Source: Desulfobacteraceae bacterium (GTDB taxonomy: Bacteria > Desulfobacterota > Desulfobacteria > Desulfobacterales > Desulfosalsimonadaceae). From it: a DNA stretch of 7,927 nt. The DNA lies in NCBI GenBank assembly GCA_011389605.1, contig JAABTZ010000128.1, forward strand, positions 1 through 7,927, given 5' to 3'. Within the stretch, counting starts at the first letter, position 1. Each line of letters begins with the position of its first letter. The translations under genes and the position numbers were made by a program. Of the stretch, positions 5,763 through 7,927 are shown one piece after another. The notes below the pieces were generated by a model that saw nothing but the letters and a program-made list of their open reading frames with translations, did no database searches and had not been told where the DNA came from.

Positions 5763-7927
5763 TTATGCTGCTGCCATTGCAAGATTGGAACTCCCAACCA
5801 CTTTATCCAGTTCATCCAGGTCGTACTGCAGATCCAGTTCCATAAACATGCCCCGGGCTTTCTGGAGGTATTCTTCGGCAGTGATGCTATTTAAGGTCGT
5901 ATATCGGCTGTCGGGCTTCAGCAGGTGCCGGCCCACTTCGAAATAGGTGCGGGAGAGATCGGGCCGAACGCCTAATTCTTCGCCTTTTTTAATTGCTTTG
6001 TCCCACCATTTGAGCGCTTTTTCCTGATTGCCGATAAGCCAGTAATATTCTCCAATCAGGTAATGGATTTCAGTCCAGTTTGCTGCATAGCGCTTTGATT
6101 TTTTAAGAGCTTTTTTACCGCTTTTGTAAGCGCATATATTCTGCTTACGGATAGCAGGTTTATCATTGGTCATTATAGCATTCCTGAGATCATATATATT
6201 GATCTTCAGCTGCGCAGTCAGTTGGGGCAGAATAAAATAAGGCGATCCCAGGCGCCAGTCACGGAATATATTCCGGGCTTGGGACAAGGATTCTCTTGCC
6301 CCCTCCAAATCATCTAGAAAGATTTGAGATTGGGCCTTCCAGGAGTAAAAAAATTGTTGGTGAATTGTCATGTTATAATTGACGGCCAAAACTATTCCCC
6401 GCTGGGATTCCGATAACATTTCGTGGAGTTTTCTTCTTTGTTCAAAAAGATGCGTTTTAACAGCGGACATAATTACTGCAGCAAGCCCATAATCATAGTT
6501 GTTTTGAATTTGGGCCAATTTATCAACAAACTCTTCTGCCTCAGAAAATAAACCCACATAAATTTTACTGCAGATAAAGACCCAGAGGTACATGGTCGTA
6601 TTCCACAGCTCTCCTTTTTTAAGGGCATCGTCCACAATGGCTTTTTCAAAAGTTCTGATATTTGAAAAATCTCCGGAAGAGTATTTCAGTACAGTTTGAT
6701 GTAATTTAAAAGCCATGAGGGAGAAAACATCATTTTGGTCGATGGCATCCCTGCTGATATCCAGTAGTTTTTTGGGAATTCGAAATGATAAGCCACCAAA
6801 GGAAAATACACCGGCTGTTCCCGAATAAATATTTATGGCCTCTGGCGACCTGGCAATATCTATTTGGCAACTCCGGTTGAAGCAACTCAGCGTAGTGAAA
6901 AAGTGTCGCTCAAGATCAATAAATACTAATGCTGTCGCTTTTTTGTAAGCCAGATCAAGATAATCTATTTCTGTTTGTGTTGGTGGTGGTTTTCTTGTTC
7001 CTTTAAACCAGAGCGGTTTTGCAAAAATAAATACGATATTTTTCATAAACTTTAATAAAAGCAGGATCCTGTTCGGATTTGCGGGCATCTTATAATGTTC
7101 AAAAACCTTGTCAATATGCTGGACTGCCTCTTCCCAACGGCTTTTGTTGTAGAGTGCGATCGCAATGTTTCGTTCAAACATGGCCAGTTTTTCGGGGTTG
7201 ATGTTTTCTTTATCAGCCCGAAGATAGAGCTTCAATCCTTCCTGGTAGTAATTTAATGCCTCACTGGAAGCCGAGGTGCGAAGCGCTTCTTCTCCGGCTT
7301 TAATCAAATATTCTTCCGCCTTTTCATAATTTTCGCCCTTTATGTAATGCAGGGACAGCATCCCGTAAAACTCGTGCAGCCGGTTTCCGAATACTTTCTC
7401 GATGGATTTGGCCACCTGGAGATGCAGATCCTTTCGCTTCTGCTGGAGGATCGATTCATAGGCGGCTTCCTGGGCCAGGGCGTGCTTGAACAGAAACTCC
7501 AGCTCCTCCATGCGCTGCTGCTCCCGGATGAGCTCAATTTCTTTCAGGTAGGAGAGCCGGCTGTCCAGGTCGTCTATGGCTTTGGCAACTTCTGTTAAAA
7601 TACGGTAAAAGAAGCTTCTTCCGATGACCGATGCGGTCTTTAGAAGGTCGCGGGTGTTTTCGTCCAGGCGGTCGATGCGGGCCATGAGCACGTCATTGAT
7701 GGTGTAGGGGATGACCATCTTCTCAATCTTGTCGGTGACCTTGAATTCACCGTTATGCCGAACCACCGCCCCTTCATCGATGAACGAGCGCACCACTTCT
7801 TCCATGAAGAAGGGATTACCGCCGGAGCGCTCGATGATCTGAGCGGCAATGGCATGCTGCAGCCCCCGTATGCTTAACATATTGCTGATCAGGACCTTGC
7901 TCATTTCCTCCGTAAGCGGCTCCAGTC
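5763..7927 (-). CDS. Cyclase-family AAA ATPase/TPR protein, C-terminal part (partial, start outside window)
   Basis: The frame stays open to the right edge (LEPLTEEM...), so the ATG at 7904 is internal. About 720 residues are visible. The first 160 or so are the end of an AAA_16-type ATPase module: GNPFFMEEVVRSFIDEG at 36-52, IPYTINDVLMARIDRLDE at 72-89, ASVIGRSFF at 98-106 and FKHALAQEAAYESIL at about 146-160. The remainder is helical TPR-like sequence, clearest at NYEKAEEYLIKAGEEAL and near the end at YLIGEYYWLIGNQEKALKWW. In this family the missing N-terminus usually holds a class III nucleotide cyclase domain and the P-loop; that is inferred, and neither is visible here. Such proteins are thought to couple ATP-dependent sensing by the TPR region to cyclic nucleotide output. 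GC content falls from about 57% (7441-7560) to about 35% in the TPR part, by hand count. Confidence 0.85.
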   Translation of the reverse strand, partial: LEPLTEEMSKVLISNMLSIRGLQHAIAAQIIERSGGNPFFMEEVVRSFIDEGAVVRHNGEFKVTDKIEKMVIPYTINDVLMARIDRLDENTRDLLKTASVIGRSFFYRILTEVAKAIDDLDSRLSYLKEIELIREQQRMEELEFLFKHALAQEAAYESILQQKRKDLHLQVAKSIEKVFGNRLHEFYGMLSLHYIKGENYEKAEEYLIKAGEEALRTSASSEALNYYQEGLKLYLRADKENINPEKLAMFERNIAIALYNKSRWEEAVQHIDKVFEHYKMPANPNRILLLLKFMKNIVFIFAKPLWFKGTRKPPPTQTEIDYLDLAYKKATALVFIDLERHFFTTLSCFNRSCQIDIARSPEAINIYSGTAGVFSFGGLSFRIPKKLLDISRDAIDQNDVFSLMAFKLHQTVLKYSSGDFSNIRTFEKAIVDDALKKGELWNTTMYLWVFICSKIYVGLFSEAEEFVDKLAQIQNNYDYGLAAVIMSAVKTHLFEQRRKLHEMLSESQRGIVLAVNYNMTIHQQFFYSWKAQSQIFLDDLEGARESLSQARNIFRDWRLGSPYFILPQLTAQLKINIYDLRNAIMTNDKPAIRKQNICAYKSGKKALKKSKRYAANWTEIHYLIGEYYWLIGNQEKALKWWDKAIKKGEELGVRPDLSRTYFEVGRHLLKPDSRYTTLNSITAEEYLQKARGMFMELDLQYDLDELDKVVGSSNLAMAAA

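Noticed and set aside
5626..5946. Plus-strand ORFs over the remnant and other antisense ORFs (for example 2657-2839, 5057-5301, 7347-7598)
   Set aside because: They lie opposite well-supported genes or the remnant, show no family features, and have compositions expected of shadow frames.
7902..7904. ATG at 7904 as the true start of the AAA/TPR protein
   Set aside because: The frame stays open to the window edge with family-like sequence (LEPLTEE), and the protein would begin in the middle of an AAA module.

Overview
The window looks like a chromosomal segment of an anaerobic Desulfobacterota-type bacterium (Desulfobacterales-like). This is inferred from protein style: a class III cyclase joined to AAA and TPR regions, a DUF928 protein behind another cyclase, and a CoA-transferase fused to a GNAT domain. 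No rRNA or other phylogenetic marker is present, so the assignment is tentative. No tRNA, rRNA, CRISPR array, transposase or integrase was seen.

Layout. Left (1-982, + strand): the 3' end of a class III adenylate/guanylate cyclase, overlapping by four bases (ATGA) a gene for a secreted DUF928 protein. A 209-base AT-rich gap separates this pair from the convergent minus-strand genes and holds one weak hairpin. Centre (1192-3491, - strand): a 735-residue homologue of neuropathy target esterase with two cyclic-nucleotide-binding domains, an NTE-type linker and a patatin lipase domain. It is preceded by an unreported 23-codon ORF with a strong ribosome binding site. Right centre (3601-5445, - strand): a 614-residue acetyl-CoA hydrolase/transferase-family protein with a C-terminal Pat-like GNAT acetyltransferase domain. 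Between it and the next gene (5471-5738) lies a frameshifted remnant that joins a zinc-ribbon start to a cyclase/TPR-type C-terminus. Right edge (5763-7927, - strand): the AAA/TPR C-terminal part of a large protein of the cyclase-ATPase-TPR family, whose start and probable cyclase domain lie outside the window.

How they may work together. The common theme is cyclic nucleotide signalling. Cyclase genes or cyclase-family genes lie at both edges, and a lipase with two cyclic-nucleotide pockets lies between them. Next to the lipase is a GNAT domain of the kind that in mycobacterial Pat enzymes is fused to a cyclic-nucleotide domain. A second-messenger-gated lipid and CoA/acylation module is therefore a reasonable hypothesis, but only the domain content and proximity are seen. 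The lipase gene is much richer in AT (about 39% GC in two hand-counted lines) than the CoA-transferase and DUF928 genes (about 57%), so it may have arrived separately.
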